Source: Bretschneidera sinensis
Taxonomy: Eukaryota; Streptophyta; Magnoliopsida; Brassicales; Akaniaceae
Length of the DNA stretch: 64,000 nt
Direction of reading: 5' to 3'
Assembly: GCA_023935145.1 (NCBI GenBank)
Contig: CM043698.1
Location: 36,586,001-36,650,000, forward strand
The notes beneath the pieces are model-generated. The model was not told the DNA's origin. It did no database searches and saw nothing but the letters and a program-made list of their open reading frames with translations. Below, one piece after another: positions 1 to 11,053 of the stretch. How positions within the stretch are numbered: the first letter of the stretch is position 1; each line of letters starts with the position of its first letter. Position numbers and translations under genes: made by a program.

Positions 1-192
1 GCATTTGGTGGTGTATCTTGTTTTAACAGTTCTCTGAAATTCCGTGATATTGGCCTATGCATATTTTTTAACAATGAAGGCGAGGCTTCAACTTTATTAT
101 TGATTCTGGCCATTTTGCTTTTTGGTGATGATACCGTGATAGGAAACTATTCCCAAATTATTTTCAACTATAGTAATTGTAACATCTTGGAT
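1..192 (+). other. Open reading stretch at left edge, possible exon
   Basis: Frame 1 is open from the first base to a TAA at 190-192, giving 63 codons with no required start codon. It could be the tail of an exon belonging to the same unseen gene as the 399-570 exon, or simply chance. I recognise no domain and see no strong splice donor. The hydrophobic stretch in its second half is not diagnostic. Confidence 0.2.
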
Positions 193-398
193 TAAAAAAA
201 TATATAGTAACAGCTTGATTTTTTATTTTTTATGTTTTGAGTTTAAATTTAATCCTGCAAGCTATGTCAGATTGGGCTTATTTCGGTGCTCCTTGCTTTA
301 TTTATTTCCTAAGCTCATCTGTAGTCTTATTATCTTTCTTTTATTAATTTTTATCACTTACTAAAATAAATACATTAATATTTTGTTAATTATGTTAG

Positions 399-570
399 GC
401 ACAGGATTTACGGCTGCCATGCAGAGAGCAATAGAGGGATTTATAAGTCTCTGCTTGTATTAATTACAATTTTGAGTAAAGAGAAACAGACAAATGAAAG
501 CACCAAAAGCAAACTTTGGAGAACTTTTGCTGAACTGAAAAGAAAGCTAATTAGCAAGTACAAAGCCTGA
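399..570 (+). CDS. Probable 3'-terminal exon of an unidentified gene
   Basis: A TTAG acceptor at 395-398 is followed by an open frame (CAC from 400) running 56 codons to TGA at 568-570. The translated end is rich in Lys, Ser and Thr and finishes SKYKA. It has no Met start, so it only makes sense as a last exon of a gene beginning left of the window. I do not recognise the protein. The composition is protein-like compared with the very AT-rich DNA on either side, but the call rests on one exon. Upstream exon structure cannot be seen. Confidence 0.4.
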
Positions 571-3500
571 TATAGAGAAAGAGGAAAAAGTTATCTTTTT
601 ATTGGATTACTGATGGATGAATTCAGTAAATAGTGAAATTAATAATAATTCACATACCTCACCCTCACTTTGGCTTATACAAGGTTATTTCTTTTTTCGT
701 TTCATATCTATCAAATGCATATGAGAAAGTGAGAGATGATGTGTTGTTCATGGATGAATTTCAAGCAAGCTCTTAGAAGCTCCTTGTGCGTGCTCAGGTA
801 TTGTTAACTGTTGCACCAAAAATAAAAATAAAAATAAAAAATTTTGCTTTTATTTTTATTTTTATAGTTTGCACACAGAAAACGTTAGTAGTCTTCAATA
901 TTCTATAAAAAAACATGCAAATCTTTACTACTTTGTGATATGGTCAATGACTCAACTGTACTCATCGATTTAATCTTATTTTTTCAGGTTCTTGCTTCAG
1001 TAAGTAAAAAGTTGACATTCAATATTTAATTTCGGCAATCATACAGCATAAATTAATTAACCATACAAAAATACTGACAGTGAGGAATTTTACCGTAATG
1101 GTGACACATTTTTTCATCATTGTCTATTGAATGGAAAAACAATGTTTAACTTTTTACATTCTTCGTGTAAGAATATAATTGAACGAATTTTTGAGACATG
1201 GAAGAAAAAATTCTTAACATATAATGTCAATGATCAAATTAATATTTATCGTAGCCATAATGGTTATATACAATTACATTACTCGATATGCTGGTACCGG
1301 TATAATTTTTCATCCGCTTCCAAATTCCTTTAGTATGATATCAAACATTCAGTGTCACAATCACTTAGTAAACGATTATAACGAGCTTTTATAGGTTGCT
1401 ATCAGAAATATGATTTCAGGGTTCAATTATTAATGTACTAATAGACATGCAGTGCAATATAATTTCACCAAGAAAAACTTTTGACAGGGAAAGAGATTGT
1501 AAGAAGGTGGAAGAAAAATTGTAAAATTAAAGTATTTTTAAATTAAAGGATAGAGAAAACAAAGAAAAAATATTTGTAAAAATGTAAAATATGGAAGGAT
1601 GAATGGTTTAATTGAAGACGTTTAAAGTAAATGAATTTATGAACAAGAATTAGCTGAAGGAAGAAGGAACAAAAACTCAGAAGAGAAACAGATAGCCCAA
1701 AATCGACAACAGGTGAGAAGAGAAACAACTTATTTTAAGGCATTTATATTTTTAATTATGTGTATTAAATGAGTTCATATTATAATGGTTAAAAAATTAA
1801 AGATTAATGAGAAAGAAGTATAAATGAAACATCAAAACATGAAAAGAGAGGAGAACAATCTTATTTCTCTCGTAAACAGAAAGCAACCCCTTTTTGATAA
1901 TTTAACAATTAAAACCGTCAGTTAATCACAACAATCTACGGTTAAAATTTTTTCGTCATTCAGTCATTTAAAATAATTTTAATTAATTTCAAATTTAAAA
2001 AATTATCGAACTACATCTCTATCGATTCTTGACTATTATACGTGAGATACTCCCACTCATAAATTAATTTTAGATCATTAAAGATATTAGATTATCTCAA
2101 ATTTTTTTTTTGATTTATAAGAGAGTTTGACATGATGTAATTTTTGTACAACAATATTATACTCTTGTAGCCTCAAAGATCAAAAATACTTGGTCAAAAA
2201 CTCAAAACCCAATTAAATAGAAAAATTATGGTTAAGCAACCCACTCATATTATCTCTCATTGAATAGTAGCTCAATTAAAAAGAAAAAAACTAAACAGTA
2301 TAAAATTTGTTAAATTGGGTGTAGGAGTTTTTTATAATTAGAAAAGTGTCAAGCAGAATTAAAATGCAGGCCCTTCATCCTCCAGAACATTAAAAAAAAA
2401 ACTTTATTATGTGTAACTATAAATTAGATTTTTTCATATAATTACTAAGGACTAAGTTTACCTTCCAATTTTTCCTAAGTTGATATTAACAACTCCGCTT
2501 GTGGTGTCAAGTTAGGGAAGTAGATGAAAATTTTCTATTGATAATGTCACTTAGGGTGAACTTAAGTCGATTTGGATCGAGTTAATTTAAAAATTTAACT
2601 AAACTGAATCATATTAAATTAAAAAAATCTCAATTCAATTCAATCTTTTCAAATTTGTTTGGATTGATTTGGATCGTCAGTTTCGTTTTTTTTATTTATT
2701 TAAAAATTAAGAAAGATGTTATTTTCAGGATAAAAATTGTTAAGACTAGACCAAATATTTTTAATTGAAAAAATTTTCAAAACATTTACTTAAAAAAATC
2801 TTGCCTTCTCTGAAAGTCCCAATTTTTTTTTTTATTTCTTCCTTAAAACATTTTTTGAGATATAATAATAAAGAAAAATATGATTAATCTAGTAGAAGCT
2901 AGGTACCCAGAAAGAATAATCTGTTAAGGAAGAGAATTATCAAAACAAGCCTTATTATTTTTTATTATTTAAGTGCTACTTAAATAGCACCCAAACATTC
3001 CCAGCGTAATGTTGTGTAAACCTAAATCCCGTGTTTAAAGGGTGTGCACCGTAATTCCACCAATGAAACTAAGAGACGAAGCAAAAAGAAGACCATAAAC
3101 AACAGAGGAAACATCCATGAATATGAAATGTCGATATGTATCCAATCGTCTGCGGAAGAAAGAGAGAAGGGAGAGGAGAGAGGAGAGAGATTTTTCTATA
3201 AAGGAAAAGAAAAAATTTCATAAAAGACAAGAATTTTGTTTGACAAAAAGAATAATTTTGTTGACTAAAAATATTTGTTCTAGCCTTAGCAAATTTTTCT
3301 ATCAATGCAACCCATATTTTGTCTCAACTTTTTTGAACGGATCAAGCGCGGTTTTTTATAATAAATTTTTAATTTTAGTATGTTCGGATGAAAAAGAACA
3401 ATATCTATAATCATCACCAAAATAATTAATTCAAACATATTAAATAAAAAATTATTTTATTACAATAATACTATCATTAATTAGATCTAAAATCAAATAT

Positions 3501-4411
3501 ATAATAATTTATTTGAAAACATCAATTTAAAATACATATCTTATAAAGTCAATTTAAAAGTTTGGATGAAATTTTTAATTTATGAATTTTGCATGTTTAA
3601 GAGGTCATTTAAGATTCTAAATTTGTGAGTTTGAAATGCCATCTTTCTAAACTGTATTTCAAATTTGTAGTTTTTTAAGATTTAATCAATTAATCAATGT
3701 TAATGGACATGTTTGGAGGTGGTTTTTTAAAATTGTTCTCGGTTTTTAAAAACTAAAATCAGTTTTCAAAAACAAAAAAACATGAGCTATAATCTATTTA
3801 AGTTTTCTTTTTAAATAATTTGAAATACAAATACATGCATTTTAAATTCATAAATCCAATACAATCTAAATCTTACAAATCTATCACTTACAAAGTACCT
3901 TAAATCATTTAACATAAAGTTCAAACAACCTTAGTTTAATAGAAACCATACAAAAAAAAACTATATTTTAAAAGTGTTTGATCAATCAAATTCTTCAAAA
4001 CTTCAATGCCACTATAGAATAAAAAATAAACACAGTATATAAATAATTACATATAATAAATATTAAATATAATTATATAATAACAAGGTTATTAATTTGG
4101 ATCGGGTTGAAATTTTTTTTGAATCCGTGATCTAATCTAACTCAACCTATCTGGTTCAATAATTTCACAACCCAATCTTAATTTAAATTTTACAAATTTT
4201 AACCTAATCCATTGCATCAATTTGAGTCAGGTTCAGGGGTTTATTGGTTTCCAAATTCATATCATTTAATTATTTAAAGATAATTTTAATTGATTCAAGT
4301 ATTAACGGGATAAGTTGAGATAATTTATCGTTTTCTCTCTTTATTAATAATTGTAAATACTCTTAACATATGAATTTTTTGCGTGTTTGAAATGTTTAAC
4401 TTTTTCTATAC

Positions 4412-4446
<35 letters not shown>

Positions 4447-4836
4447 CCTAAATAGGTCTCCTTTTATCAACTTGGATTGATGGCAGAATTGACGGAAGAA
4501 TTCAGAAAATTGGCCCCAATAATTTAAAAACTTCTATTGCTTCATTTACAGAAAAAAAAAAAAAATCAGTAAGATACAAATGTTTTGCCAGCTTTCAAGT
4601 TGAGAAAAGAGGCTCATTTCTTCGTGCTCACCAAAAACAGGGTTTCTCACAGTCGATACTCCATTTCAATAAATATTCTGAAAAAGGTAAGTAGGAGGTA
4701 ACTAGGATAATTATCATTTACTATGAAATTGAAATTTTATTTTTCTCAACAGTAAAAAGAGAAACTGATATTAGAAATTCTGACATAGGATTCCCTCATT
4801 TTCCTCTTAACAACAAATTGGCATGGAGTCACCTTT
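571..4836. other. AT-rich intergenic DNA, no gene seen
   Basis: About 4.3 kb with no convincing coding frame on either strand. It holds poly(A) and poly(T) runs, including more than 30 A residues at about 4412-4443. Around 3715-3775 there is a segment rich in GTTTTTAAAAACT and AGTTTTCAAAAAC motifs that resembles the foldback repeat at 7853-8404. Around 2560-2700 and 4090-4240 there are degenerate GGATCGGGTT/GATTTGGATCG-type repeats. Confidence 0.5.
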
Positions 4837-4887
4837 AAAGTCAAGTGCAAAAGTTCCAATAAAAAAAAAAAGTCAAGTGCAAAAGTT
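4837..4887 (+). repeat. Tail-only SINE insertion with 19-bp target duplication
   Basis: AAAGTCAAGTGCAAAAGTT occurs at 4837-4855 and again, identically, at 4869-4887. The 13 nt between are CCAATAAAAAAAA. That spacer matches the 3' tail of the SINE at 59712-59805 (ACCAATAAAAAAA). The simplest reading is a strongly 5'-truncated SINE insertion that left only the tail between its target-site duplications. Confidence 0.6.
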
Positions 4888-5125
4888 GAAAAAGTGACTC
4901 ATTAGTCTTCCCAATTGGGGTCCATTTTTTAAGCATGCTTAATCTTTTTTTTGTGGAAAAGTATCATCATTCAAAAGCACTAAAAAAAAAGTTCCCTAAG
5001 AGTGATCTAACCATAATCCCTTCTTCAAACTAATCTCATCGTTAAAATAATAGAACGCTTCTACCTATAGAAGTGTTCATATCATTCTAAATACAGGCTA
5101 AAGAGTTCATCACCTGAACTCCAAA

Positions 5126-5992
5126 ATGGGCTGGAATTTCATCTGTCTGGTTTTCAGCTTGTGTTCATGTTCATTAGTCTATAGCTTAAACAACATCAAC
5201 GGTGATTCTTTGGATGCAGCTCTTCAGGATTCTGCATTCAAAGCATTGGTCAGACACCGGCCACACACGGGTGCTCTATACAAAGCTATCCTTCCTGCTA
5301 ATCTTTCAGGCATGGAAGTTTCGATCGTACGCATCAGAAGCCGGAGGTTATGGAAGATTGGAGCTAAATTTAGAAACTTTCACATCCCATCAAGAACCAT
5401 TTCAGTGCCTCATGTGAGGAGATTAGCTATAATCTATCAAGACTTGGGCAATTGGTCTTCTCACTATTACAAGGTTCCTGCAGGTTATTCATTCATCACT
5501 TCAGCTGTTGGTTTCATGGTTTTTGATGCATCAAGGGCAAAAGGCATCACAAAGATCAATCTCAATCTAACGGGGAAGAAGCCAATTTCAATCCATTTTC
5601 CCAATTTGACATTCCCTGATGGAATGATTTCAAGAGGTAAATGTGTAGCTTTTAGCACTAACGGGTCATTTTACCTTAGTGAGATGAGTTTGCCCAATGT
5701 ATGTTACACTTTCAGTCAGGGTCATTTCTCAATTGTTGTTCCATTGAAGAGAAAGAAGAAGCTATGGCATTTGTGGGTGACGATAGGGCTTCTGCTTGGA
5801 TTTGGTGTGCTGATTTTGATGGGTTATTTGGGGATGGTACTTCTTAGAGTTTTGAAGACAAAGAAAATACAAGCAATGGAAAGACAAGCTGATGAAGGCG
5901 TGGTTTTCCATAGTAGATGGGTTGGTAATAGTAAAATGCCCTCTGCAACACTAACAAGAACTCAACCAGTCCTTGAGAATGGAGGGTTTTAA
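5126..5992 (+). CDS. DUF1191 family membrane protein
   Basis: A single-exon gene of 288 codons. Residues 1-20 form a hydrophobic signal peptide. Residues about 25-210 are an extracytoplasmic domain with the DUF1191 hallmarks: an LDALLQ-like start with FKALVRHRPHTG, the LGNWSSHYYKVP motif, the FDAS segment, a PISIHFPN segment and the closing QGHFSIVVP. Residues about 213-240 are a transmembrane helix, preceded by a basic KRKKK patch. The last 48 residues form a short cytosolic tail. Several N-x-S/T sites lie in the outer domain. The family is plant-specific, about 300 residues long and without an established biochemical role, so only a type I plasma-membrane or secretory topology is inferred. 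The start at 5126 is chosen because it gives the signal peptide directly. No frame damage is visible. Confidence 0.9.
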   Translation: MGWNFICLVFSLCSCSLVYSLNNINGDSLDAALQDSAFKALVRHRPHTGALYKAILPANLSGMEVSIVRIRSRRLWKIGAKFRNFHIPSRTISVPHVRRLAIIYQDLGNWSSHYYKVPAGYSFITSAVGFMVFDASRAKGITKINLNLTGKKPISIHFPNLTFPDGMISRGKCVAFSTNGSFYLSEMSLPNVCYTFSQGHFSIVVPLKRKKKLWHLWVTIGLLLGFGVLILMGYLGMVLLRVLKTKKIQAMERQADEGVVFHSRWVGNSKMPSATLTRTQPVLENGGF

Positions 5993-6799
5993 TGGTTATT
6001 TGATTCCCGTGTTTCAGCTTCTTTTTGTTTATATTTTCTCCTGTTTCACTCACTAGTCACGACTCTTGAAATTGACGTTTGGATTGATATTTTTTAGTGC
6101 ACCAGATTTAAAGATTTTTTTTTTTTGGTAAATTACATATTAAATACCTTCTGATTAGGGTTATATCAATTTAAATCACACTGTTTTCAAAAGTTAATTT
6201 TGAATATCCAGTTATTAGGTTTATTCTAACTTGGTTTGGTAATGAAAAGTTGATTTGATCAGAGATTTTGAGTTAGTATTACAACCTCCTCTAATCTCTC
6301 TGCTGTTTGAACTCTGAAGTCCAAACAATGGGCACATGTGACATGGGGATTCAGCAATACCTACTAAATTCAAACGTGCAAAATTTTCCTGATCAGTCCA
6401 ACAATCTGTCTGCAACAGAAGGCCCTAGTAATGAAATGATATCCTGCCATTTCCCACAGATTTTTGCAAGAATGTGCCACTATAACTGCCAAATTCAGAT
6501 AAGCACTTCTGATTCCAGTAGCCCTGTTTTCTGTACACAAATTCTCCAGGATGCAGTATCAATGATAAGAAAGAGGCACTAAAAGTTTGAAGCTGCACCA
6601 TAGGAAACTACTCCTGAACAACAATGGTTATTCAACTCTCTTTCCAACATTTTCAAGCTTCTCCATAAAATTCATTTTTTAATAAGTAAAGCTTCTCCAT
6701 AAACTAACCATCAGCTATTCGAGCAGGAAATTTACTGTGTAAGAACTCAATAAGAGGCACAAAAATATTCAGTTCATGAAAAAACAGATGGGAGATGGC
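5993..6799. other. Intergenic, contains fragments of a duplicated segment
   Basis: No gene is supported. The stretch about 6470-6560 recurs in two pieces at about 7740-7775 and 8410-8450 (CCAAATTCAGATAAGCACT, and then TTCTCCA-GATGCAGT). The second locus is interrupted by the foldback element 7853-8404. Short open frames here have no protein-like features. Confidence 0.5.
6655..6703 (-). repeat. Tail-only retroposon insertion with 15-bp duplication
   Basis: AAGCTTCTCCATAAA lies at 6655-6669 and again at 6689-6703. The 19 nt between contain TTTTTTAATAAGTA. Read on the minus strand this is TACTTATT plus poly(A), the same tail type as the insertions at 33526-33537 and 34710-34730. It is interpreted as a 5'-truncated LINE or SINE reduced to its 3' end. 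Confidence 0.55.
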
Positions 6800-7290
6800 A
6801 ACTGACCTTTATGATAAAAGATCAGATTTAGTTCTTGATCAAGCAAGCTCTAAACATGATTAGGAAATTTTGCCTCTAAAGCACCACTTTCCCCTAAACA
6901 ATAAAAAAATGGTATTGACAAGAACTTGCCAAACAAATCCAGCAGCAGAAGTAGACATCTCCAGGGCCATTCAACCTTTAGCCAACAAAGAAGGCTGGGT
7001 AACTACAATATCGGAGAACACCATTTTTTGCTATCCAGTGACTGAATTTTTTACCTTATTGTAAATGTTATTTAAGTTATGACGAATCCAGCTCAGTTCT
7101 GGATATAAACAATTTCTTGAAGCTACTGGACAAGAATTCTAAACTAACTACATTTACAAGAGAAAGGAACATCAATGATTGCAAAAGACAGGCATGATTG
7201 GGAAAGAATTATAGAACTCAAAGGCACGTGTTTCTTATTAACAGCAACAAATGCAAAGTAAACAATGATTCCAATGACCAAGTAAAAACT
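6800..7290. repeat. Dispersed duplicate of the 6PGDH 3' flank, copy A
   Basis: This segment aligns by eye with 8690-9342, which lies immediately downstream of the intact 6PGDH gene (copy B). It also aligns with 22995-23172 plus 27825-27975 (copy C, split by a Copia element). Shared landmarks are AAACATGATTAGGAAA, CCAACAAATCCA and CAATATC-GAGAACAC. Copy A leads directly into the 6PGDH pseudogene fragment. It therefore belongs to a tandem duplication of the 3' end of the gene plus its downstream DNA. Confidence 0.7.
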
Positions 7291-7690
7291 GAGTGCACCA
7301 ACACCAGCATTTCTCTTCCTAGCAAGCTAAGACCACTCGGTATGAAACGACCCTGGATCGCTCGGCAGATCAATCCTCATGTAGGTATGGATCCAAACAA
7401 GTCCCTGAGCCTGGACAAGATTCGCCTGTAACCTTGCAAAATAGGTCTGTGAATGTCAAAATAAGCAAGATTAGCACAAATTCCTAGGATGATAATCTCG
7501 GCAGAAATAGCCAACCCCACAACTCTCCTCCACACTGCCTGTCTCTGACCATCTCCCTCATAAACTTCGGTTCCACAACCAAACTAGTGAAATTGATTTT
7601 CCTCTTATAAGCCCTCTTAACCCTATCCAAGAACACAGCCCTGATGATACACTCACTTTCCAAATCTCCACTTGCAGCTCCAATCCTCTA
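7291..7690 (-). pseudogene. 6-phosphogluconate dehydrogenase 3'-end pseudogene
   Basis: About 400 bp match the last roughly 125 codons of the intact gene at 9343-10833, in the same orientation, including the C-terminal GVGAL end and the segment before it. Homology starts in the last codons, but the stop codon is lost (AAT TGA in the intact gene, AGT TTT here). Homology fades at about 7680, where the copy runs into unrelated DNA. Small insertions, for example GATCGCTCGGCA where the intact gene has GGGC, break the frame. The N-terminal NADP-binding domain and catalytic region are absent, so this is a dead partial duplicate. Confidence 0.85.
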
Positions 7691-7852
7691 TACAATTAAG
7701 AAGGAACAGAAGAACATCTATGGAGTAAATTTGAGCCTTTATAATTGCCAAATTCAGATAAGCACTCCACATTTCACTAGCTGTTTTAAAAATGATTAAC
7801 CATAAGAAGAGTTAATTTTGTTTTAGATCATTGCAAATATTATGGGTATGTT

Positions 7853-8404
7853 TGGGTAACAGTTTTCTGTTTACAGTTTTCGAAAACTGTTTTCAAAAAC
7901 GAAAACTAAAAACAGTTTTCTGAAGAAAACATAAAACAGTTTTATGAGGGATAACTGTAACTCAAAAACTATTTCCAAAATAAAAAATAGTGAAATGTTG
8001 TTTGGATAATCTTATTTTGAAAACTGTTTTGATACACTTTACAATTATTTTAAGTTTATAGTTTAAATTTAAAATTTATATTAATTTTATTTCTCATATT
8101 TACTAAATACTTATAAATAATTAATATTATTTTATTTTCAAAATTTTAATATTTTTTATATACCATGAAAGAAAAATGAAACAGAGAAGTGAACATTGAT
8201 TTTAGAGTTATTTTTCAAAAATTATGTCAGAAAACACTTATTTGGGGTTTTCAGAAAACAGTTTTTGAAAACTGGTTTTTTAAAAACTGTTTTAGAAAAT
8301 TACTTTTGAAAATTGTTTGCCAAACATGTAAAGGAGTTTTTGAAAACTGATTTTAGTTTTTGAAAACTGAAAATAGTTTCCGAAAACTCCATCCAATCAT
8401 GCCG
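7853..8404. repeat. Foldback or MITE-like element
   Basis: The left end (GGGTATGTTTGGGTAACAG then TTTTC) and the right end read on the other strand (GGCATGATTGGATGGAG then TTTTC) are related imperfect inverted repeats. The interior near both ends is packed with GTTTTC-GAAAACT and AACTGTTTTCA motifs that can pair. The element interrupts a sequence block that is continuous at about 6480-6560, which supports insertion. No clear target duplication was found and there is no transposase frame. Confidence 0.55.
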
Positions 8405-8689
8405 TATAGAACCCTATGGGAATTCTCCAAGATGCAGTCCCTTAATAATTACGAATCACCTTCCACATCTTAAAACAATCATTTAATAAGGACAGAAGAA
8501 AAAAATTCCAGTTTGTTAAACTTGAATGCCATCTGAACCCAAAGGTCCCCATATAATAATAATTTATATGCAGCGGCAAAAGGAAAGTAAGCGATGATAA
8601 TCCTCTTAGAGGCAAAGAGGTGGCCCATAGGGGAGTCCAGCAAAACAATTTAGAGTCCGTAAAATCCAGATTGCAACCAACATTTTGTG

Positions 8690-9342
8690 GTAAAATCAAA
8701 TCTAGTTCTCCATCAAGCATGTTATAAACATGATTTAAGAAAATTGTCTAAACGATAAAAAAGAAATCTAAAGAGGAACTTACCCAACAAATCCAACAGT
8801 GGAAACACATATCTGGAAAGCAAGTTCAAACTTTAGACAACAAATGAGACAGGGTACCTACAATATCAGAGAACACAATTTTTGGCTACCAGGTGACTTA
8901 TCTTTTGATATAATCTCCTTAAGTAGGACAAACCCTGTTTATCACCAGGTGGAAACATTTCCACCAAGATATGGACAATGATTCTAATTCAAGTTCAATA
9001 GAAAGAAGGGGAATTCTACGGTGCCTTGCCTATATTCAAGGGACAAGGCACCAAGTAAAATCATCACACTTGCGAGTGCCACCACCAAAGTTGGACCTTA
9101 GAAAGAAACATCGATGATTGCGACAGACAGGAACAGGAATACTTAGAAACAAGTCAAACTTATAGAACTCAAAAGGCATACATTTCTTATTAAGAGCAAA
9201 AACTGCAATGCTAAACAATGATTGCTATGCCTAAGCATGAAAATTCTCAATGACAAAATACAACCTTAATTCAAGTAGAAGCATTATCAAACACCCAACT
9301 GAAACAAACAAGTTAACAACTCATAAGCAGGGAAAAAGATGC
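8690..9342. repeat. 6PGDH downstream flank, copy B (source copy)
   Basis: Non-coding DNA directly downstream of the intact 6PGDH stop codon, and paralogous to copies A and C. Blocks shared with copy A include CATCAATGATTGC-type and TATAGAACTCAAA-type segments about 100-250 bp from the stop codon. It probably contains the 3' UTR. No protein-coding frame is supported. Confidence 0.6.
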
Positions 9343-10833
9343 TCAATTGAGTGCACCAACACCAGATTGGCTCTTCCTAGCAAGCTTAGTCCACTCAGTA
9401 TGATATGACCCTGGGCGATCAATCCTCTCGTAGGTATGAGCTCCAAACAAGTCCCTCTGCGCCTGAACAAGATTTGCTGGGAGCCTAGCACGCCTATAAG
9501 TATCAAAATATGCAAGACTAGCACACATTCCCGGTGTGCTAATCCCGGCAGAGATAGCTAACCCGACAACTCTCCTCCATGCCGCCTGCCTCTGCACCAT
9601 CTCCTTTGCGAACTCTGGGTCCACAACCAAGCTCGTCAAATTGGGATTCCTCAGATAAGCCTTCTTGATCCTATCCAAAAACACAGCCCTGATAATACAC
9701 CCACCTTTCCAAATCCTCGCCATCTCCCCCAAATTCAAATTCCAACCTTTCTCCACACTCTTGGCCCTCAACAAATTCATCCCCTGAGCGTAACTGCAAA
9801 TCTTGGACGCATACAACGCTTGCCTCACATCATCAATCAATCTCTTCTTATCGATACCACGTGAGACAGACCCAACTTCCTCATTCAACCCCGCATTCCT
9901 CAAAACCTCTGCCGCGTTCTCTCTCTCCTCCTTCAACCCACTAAGGTACCTGCAATCCAATGAGGCCGCGATCGTCGGGGCCGCCACGGAGAGCTCCGCG
10001 GCTTGCTGCACAGTCCATTTTCCGGTACCCTTCATACCCGTCTTGTCCAAAATCTTATCAACCAAATACCCATCTCCGTAATCATCATCTTTGACTCGAA
10101 AGATATCAGAGGTTATCTCAACCAAGAAGCTCTCAAGCTCCCCTTTGTTCCACTCCGTGAAAATCTCCGCTAATTCCTCGTTGGTTAACCCACCAACGTT
10201 CTTCAACACATCATATGCCTCCGAAATCAGCTGCATATCACCGTACTCAATCCCATTATGAACCATCTTAACGAAATTACCAGAACCACCTTCGCCGATG
10301 TAAGTGACGCAGGGACCATCCTCCACTTGGGCGGCTACCTTCTCGAGTATGTCCTTAACGTTGTTATAAGCTTGGAAGGAGCCTCCGGGCATGAGAGACG
10401 GGCCGTTTCTGGCTCCTTCCTCCCCTCCCGAGACCCCCATTCCCAGATAGAGTAGGTTCTTGTGTTGGGCTTCTTGGATTCGACGCTCGGTGTTTTGATA
10501 CCACTCATTACCACCGTCGATGATGCAGTCTCCGGATTCCATGTGCTCGGATAAGGCGGCGATGGTTTGGTCAACGGGGGAACCGGCTTTGACAAGGATG
10601 ATGACGGATCTGGGCCGTTGGATGGAAAGGACGAACTCGCGTGGAGAGAAGTGGCCGGAGAGGGGGAGGTGGCCCTCGTTGTTGGCCCGGTCCAGCGTCT
10701 CGTCGACCTTGGAGGTGGTGCGGTTGTAAACGGAGATAGGGAAGCCCTTCTCGGCGATGTTTAAGGCCAAGTTTTGGCCCATCACGGCCAGACCGGCTAA
10801 GCCTATGCGAGAGAGAGCCGCTGAGGTTTCCAT
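9343..10833 (-). CDS. PGD: 6-phosphogluconate dehydrogenase, decarboxylating
   Basis: An intact single exon of 496 codons. The enzyme converts 6-phosphogluconate and NADP+ to ribulose 5-phosphate, CO2 and NADPH in the oxidative pentose phosphate pathway. The N-terminal Rossmann motif is GLAVMGQNLALNIA (residues about 12-25), followed by NRT for NADP binding. The substrate and catalytic region is recognisable: the GGxxGA stretch as SGGEEGARNGPSLMPGG, then the signature with catalytic Lys and His in GSGNFVKMVHNGIEYGD. The all-alpha dimerisation domain follows, with KGTGKWT and ending near RPGSYHTEWTKLARKSQ. The C terminus is GVGALN, so no peroxisomal SKL-type signal is visible. No obvious long plastid transit peptide precedes the Rossmann domain, so cytosol is most likely, though related plant isoforms have been assigned to plastids. 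Intronless structure is normal for plant 6PGDH genes. Confidence 0.96.
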   Translation of the reverse strand: METSAALSRIGLAGLAVMGQNLALNIAEKGFPISVYNRTTSKVDETLDRANNEGHLPLSGHFSPREFVLSIQRPRSVIILVKAGSPVDQTIAALSEHMESGDCIIDGGNEWYQNTERRIQEAQHKNLLYLGMGVSGGEEGARNGPSLMPGGSFQAYNNVKDILEKVAAQVEDGPCVTYIGEGGSGNFVKMVHNGIEYGDMQLISEAYDVLKNVGGLTNEELAEIFTEWNKGELESFLVEITSDIFRVKDDDYGDGYLVDKILDKTGMKGTGKWTVQQAAELSVAAPTIAASLDCRYLSGLKEERENAAEVLRNAGLNEEVGSVSRGIDKKRLIDDVRQALYASKICSYAQGMNLLRAKSVEKGWNLNLGEMARIWKGGCIIRAVFLDRIKKAYLRNPNLTSLVVDPEFAKEMVQRQAAWRRVVGLAISAGISTPGMCASLAYFDTYRRARLPANLVQAQRDLFGAHTYERIDRPGSYHTEWTKLARKSQSGVGALN

Positions 10834-10920
10834 TGAGTGAGTGAGAGAGAGAGAGAGGAAGGAAATGGGTTGGTGAGAGGAGGAGTTGATAGGTTAATGG
10901 ATGTTTTTAAGAGACTGAAG
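10834..10920 (-). promoter_or_regulatory. 5' leader with GA/CT repeat, 6PGDH gene
   Basis: Immediately upstream of the ATG the plus strand reads GAGTGAGTGAGAGAGAGAGAG (CT-rich on the coding strand). CT-rich leaders are common in plant housekeeping genes. No transcription start can be fixed from sequence alone. Confidence 0.4.
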
Positions 10921-11035
10921 TGACGGACTCGTCGAGGGAGTGAGAGGGCAGTGACTGAATTCTTAACGACCAACGAGAGGGGTAGGGGCCGTAATTGACG
11001 ATGATTCCCAGGGGCTGATGAGAAGTAGACTAAGT

Positions 11036-11053
11036 TAAACGACGCCGTTTTAG
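11036..11053. promoter_or_regulatory. Near-palindromic AAACGACGCCGTTTT motif upstream of 6PGDH
   Basis: AAACGACGCCGTTTTA stands out as a GC-rich imperfect palindrome in an AT-rich promoter region, about 205 bp upstream of the 6PGDH start codon. It could be a transcription factor site. No factor is assigned, and the role is inferred only from position and symmetry. Confidence 0.3.

Noticed and set aside
3117..3410. 97-codon frame on the plus strand
   Set aside because: Low-complexity Arg/Glu/Lys composition from a purine-rich run (GAGAGGAGAGAGG), with no homology recognised and an overlapping open frame on the other strand.
8442..8720. 92-codon minus-strand frame
   Set aside because: It lies in duplicated non-coding flank DNA, has no recognisable domain, and is not conserved in the paralogous copy.
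9803..10764. Several plus-strand frames opposite 6PGDH
   Set aside because: Shadows of the strongly coding minus-strand 6PGDH gene.
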